From Candidatus Altarchaeales archaeon (lineage in GTDB: Archaea > Altiarchaeota > Altiarchaeia > IMC4 > QMZM01): a stretch of DNA of 7,057 nucleotides. Every line of letters starts with the position of its first letter. Positions within the stretch are counted from its first letter, which is position 1. The translations under genes were made by a program, and so were the position numbers. The DNA is taken from NCBI GenBank assembly GCA_003663175.1, contig QMZM01000052.1, positions 1 through 7,057 on the forward strand, read 5' to 3'. The notes below the pieces were generated by a model. That model made no database searches. It saw only the letters and a program-made list of their open reading frames with translations, and was not told the DNA's origin. Positions 5,443 to 7,057 of the stretch are shown here, piece after piece.

Positions 5443-6027
5443 ATGGCAGTAAAAAATGCCATGCAAAGCATTGTGGAGCATGTCAGGGATGTTATAAATG
5501 AGATAGATGACTCTCAAGTGGAGCAGATGATAAACGCGATTCAGAGTTCTGAGAGAATCTTTATCATGGGCGCTGGGCGTTCCGGGTTAGTTAGTAAGGC
5601 ATTTGCAATGCGCCTCGTTCAATTGGGTCTAACGGTTTATGTGATCGGAGAAACAGTTACGCCAGCTGTGACAGATAGGGATTTATTTATTGCGGTCTCT
5701 GGCTCGGGCGCTACAGATTCCGTAGTGCATGCCGCAAGGACCGTAAAGAAGATTGGGGCAAAGGTATTGGCAATTACCTCATACCCGGATTCGGAACTGG
5801 GAAGAATTGCGGACTATGTTGTTAAGATAAGGGGGAGGACAAAGATCGATATTGAAAAGGACCATCTAAAGCATCAGATTCAGGGAACTCATTCGTCTCT
5901 AACACCACTTGGAACATTGTTTGAGGATAGTGTAATGATTTTCTTTGATGGGATCGTTGCGAGATTGATGATGCATCTGAAGAAGGGGGAGATGGATATG
6001 AAGAAAAGGCATGCAACCCTCGAGTAA
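5443..6027 (+). CDS. hxlB: 6-phospho-3-hexuloisomerase (PHI)
   Basis: Isomerises D-arabino-hex-3-ulose 6-phosphate and fructose 6-phosphate. In methylotrophs this fixes formaldehyde (RuMP pathway); in many archaea the pathway runs in reverse with hexulose-phosphate synthase to make ribulose 5-phosphate for nucleotides, because the classical pentose phosphate pathway is missing. It is a SIS-domain protein of normal length (194 aa). The sugar-phosphate loops MGAGRSG (42-48) and SGSGATDS (86-93) are intact, followed by AITSYPDSELGRIAD, the PLGTLFEDS segment with the conserved Glu161, and the family-typical C-terminal RHATLE. A helical N-terminus precedes the domain. The ATG at 5443 is favoured by the promoter position; Met7 is an alternative. 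The partner synthase (hxlA or a fae-hps fusion) is not in the window. The gene ends 12 bases from the convergent hydrolase gene. Confidence 0.93.
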   Translation: MAVKNAMQSIVEHVRDVINEIDDSQVEQMINAIQSSERIFIMGAGRSGLVSKAFAMRLVQLGLTVYVIGETVTPAVTDRDLFIAVSGSGATDSVVHAARTVKKIGAKVLAITSYPDSELGRIADYVVKIRGRTKIDIEKDHLKHQIQGTHSSLTPLGTLFEDSVMIFFDGIVARLMMHLKKGEMDMKKRHATLE

Positions 6028-6039
6028 AATCAGGCATCC

Positions 6040-6588
6040 TTAATTCTCTTTAACTATCTTCAAGATTTCCTTGAAGTGTTCATCCCGAGAACTCTTTAGT
6101 AGTTCGTAGATGATGATCTCCGTTGTAGTTGGAATTGCACCAGCGATGGTCATCTTATCTATTGCAACTTTTTTATCGTTTTCATTTCTTGAACCAATGG
6201 CATCTAAAACTATGTGAACCTCATAACCCTCCTCTATTAGATCCAATGCGGTTTGCAATACACAGATATGTGCTTCTATTCCAATCAATACTATCTGGCT
6301 TGGATTTATTCTCTTTAATTCGTGAAGAAATTTGCTATCTCTCGCACAGCTGAAATATGTCTTTCTGATTACTGGAATATCATTACTCCATAGAATGTCT
6401 CTTATCTCCCCCAGAGTTTCTCCCAGTTTCTCTTGTTCTGTTATTAAGATATTCAATTTGAAGATTCTCCAAACCCTTAACAATTTCTTTATTCTTGGTA
6501 AAATTTCATTAATATTTGAGATGTGTGGGGATAATCTCTCTTGAATATCTATAGCTATCAATAGGGTATTTTCTCTATCTAGGAGCAT
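6040..6588 (-). CDS. Isochorismatase-like cysteine hydrolase (YcaC/ISOC type)
   Basis: A 182-aa alpha/beta cysteine hydrolase of the isochorismatase superfamily. The catalytic triad is visible: D14 in AIDIQERL, K76 in RKTYFS, and C109 in GIEAHICVLQTALDL. The residues after the nucleophile, with DAIGSR and AGAIPTTTEIIIYELL, resemble the YcaC/ISOC1-ISOC2 branch more than true isochorismatase or nicotinamidase. The family hydrolyses amide- or ester-like bonds, but the substrate of this branch is mostly unknown and cannot be read here. The start is ATG 6588, with a TATA-like element 26.5 bp upstream and no Shine-Dalgarno. It converges on hxlB with a 12-bp gap and diverges from rtcA across 35 bp. 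The shikimate gene aroA in the same window is not evidence for an isochorismate role, because the genes are far apart and not co-transcribed. Confidence 0.9.
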   Translation of the reverse strand: MLLDRENTLLIAIDIQERLSPHISNINEILPRIKKLLRVWRIFKLNILITEQEKLGETLGEIRDILWSNDIPVIRKTYFSCARDSKFLHELKRINPSQIVLIGIEAHICVLQTALDLIEEGYEVHIVLDAIGSRNENDKKVAIDKMTIAGAIPTTTEIIIYELLKSSRDEHFKEILKIVKEN

Positions 6589-6594
6589 TTTATC

Positions 6595-6602
6595 TTCATA
6601 AG
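6595..6602 (+). promoter_or_regulatory. Weak TATA-like element for rtcA
   Basis: TTCATAAG is centred 25.5 bp before the rtcA ATG at 6624, the spacing seen elsewhere in the window, but it matches the TATA consensus only in part. The stronger box at 6611-6618 is too close to rtcA to serve it. Confidence 0.3.
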
Positions 6603-6610
6603 AATCAAAA

Positions 6611-6618
6611 GTATAAAA
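6611..6618 (-). promoter_or_regulatory. TATA-like element for the isochorismatase-like gene
   Basis: On the - strand this reads TTTTATAC, centred 26.5 bp before the hydrolase ATG at 6588, which predicts a leaderless mRNA. It lies only about 6-13 bases from the rtcA start, so TBP bound here would cover the likely rtcA initiation region; the two divergent promoters probably interfere with each other. Confidence 0.55.
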
Positions 6619-6623
6619 AGTAA

Positions 6624-7057
6624 ATGATTCAAATAGATGGTTCTATCGGCGAGGGAGGGGGTCAGATCCTGAGAACATCCATTGCAATGTCTGCAATAAC
6701 TCAAACCCCGGTTAGAATTTTCAACATACGAGCCAAGAGAAGGAACCCCGGACTTAGAGCTCAACACCTGCACGCAATAAAATCTGTTAAGAATTTATGC
6801 AATGCGAGGGTGATAAATGCAAGAATTGGCTCGACGGAGATTGAATTTATACCGAACGAGATTTCTGGAGGTAGATTTAATATAGATGTTGGAACCGCTG
6901 GGTCGGTAACCTTAGTTCTCCAGGCACTAATGCTCCCGGCACTTGTTGCCAAGGATTCTACAATAATTAAGATCAGGGGAGGGACGGATGTCAAGTGGAG
7001 TCCGCCAATTGATTATCTGAGATTCGTCACACTACCCATATTGAGGAAATTTGGCTA
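6624..7057 (+). CDS. rtcA: RNA 3'-terminal phosphate cyclase (3'-partial)
   Basis: RtcA converts an RNA 3'-phosphate to a 2',3'-cyclic phosphate using ATP through a covalent His-AMP intermediate, and acts in RNA repair and end maturation. The first 144 residues are present and the frame is open to the window's right edge; full-length family members have about 340 aa, so more than half is missing, including the adenylated histidine near the C-terminus. Family motifs visible: IDGSIGEGGGQILRTS at the N-terminus, RNPGLRAQHL, then DVGTAGSVTLVLQ and GGTDVKWSPPIDYL. The start at ATG 6624 is family-typical, because MIQIDGS is the usual beginning. The fold is the same as that of EPSP synthase. rtcA diverges from the isochorismatase-like gene across 35 bp. 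Whether an RNA ligase (rtcB) follows downstream cannot be seen. Confidence 0.95.
   Translation, partial: MIQIDGSIGEGGGQILRTSIAMSAITQTPVRIFNIRAKRRNPGLRAQHLHAIKSVKNLCNARVINARIGSTEIEFIPNEISGGRFNIDVGTAGSVTLVLQALMLPALVAKDSTIIKIRGGTDVKWSPPIDYLRFVTLPILRKFG

Noticed and set aside
5967..5980. TGATGA followed by CTGA, like C and D boxes of an archaeal guide RNA
   Set aside because: The two boxes are only four bases apart, no guide-sized spacer or second box pair is present, and the region codes for conserved HxlB residues.
6040..6588. Linking the isochorismatase-like protein to chorismate metabolism through aroA
   Set aside because: The protein resembles the YcaC/ISOC branch, not true isochorismatase, and no isochorismate synthase or menaquinone/siderophore gene is present.
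1351..7057. aroA and rtcA share the EPT/RTPC-like fold and occur in one window
   Set aside because: They are four kilobases apart, in different transcription units and in unrelated pathways; I regard this as coincidence.

Overview
This is a compact, gene-dense archaeal window: ten protein genes in 7 kb, with no gene-free stretch longer than 52 bases. The case for Archaea rests on an archaeal-type tryptophanyl-tRNA synthetase, a stand-alone 6-phospho-3-hexuloisomerase, an RNA 3'-phosphate cyclase, AT-rich TATA-like elements about 26 bp before several start codons, and little sign of Shine-Dalgarno sequences. Base composition is roughly 40% GC by eye. Arginine is mostly AGA/AGG and isoleucine is often ATA, which fits a thermophilic or AT-leaning archaeon. 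I cannot assign a lineage from this window.

Left part (1-3354, all +): a tight run of four genes. They are a MazG-like nucleotide pyrophosphohydrolase cut off by the window's left edge, trpS, aroA (EPSP synthase) and hisA, with gaps of only 2, 6 and 9 bases. This looks like one operon joining tryptophan charging, the shikimate pathway and histidine synthesis. TrpS carries a four-cysteine pattern that resembles the [4Fe-4S] site known from Thermotoga TrpRS. A 66-residue single-pass membrane protein of unknown function follows on the same strand.

Middle (3612-5390): a nitroreductase-family flavoprotein (-) diverges from a TrmJ-type tRNA 2'-O-methyltransferase (+). TrmJ converges on, and overlaps by four bases with, a predicted lipoprotein (-). 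That lipoprotein has a Ser/Thr-only linker and a lamin-tail-like domain, and it is the least ordinary gene here.

Right part (5443-7057): hxlB (+) diverges from the lipoprotein gene across a 52-bp spacer whose single TATA-like element lies at the exact midpoint. hxlB converges on an isochorismatase-like cysteine hydrolase (-), which diverges from rtcA (+), cut off by the right edge.

Most genes are housekeeping metabolism and RNA maturation, and I see no mobile element, CRISPR array, defence cassette or RNA gene. The points worth a second look are the predicted iron-sulfur site in TrpS, the regular promoter-to-start geometry that implies leaderless mRNAs, the symmetric shared promoter, the lamin-tail lipoprotein and the small membrane protein.
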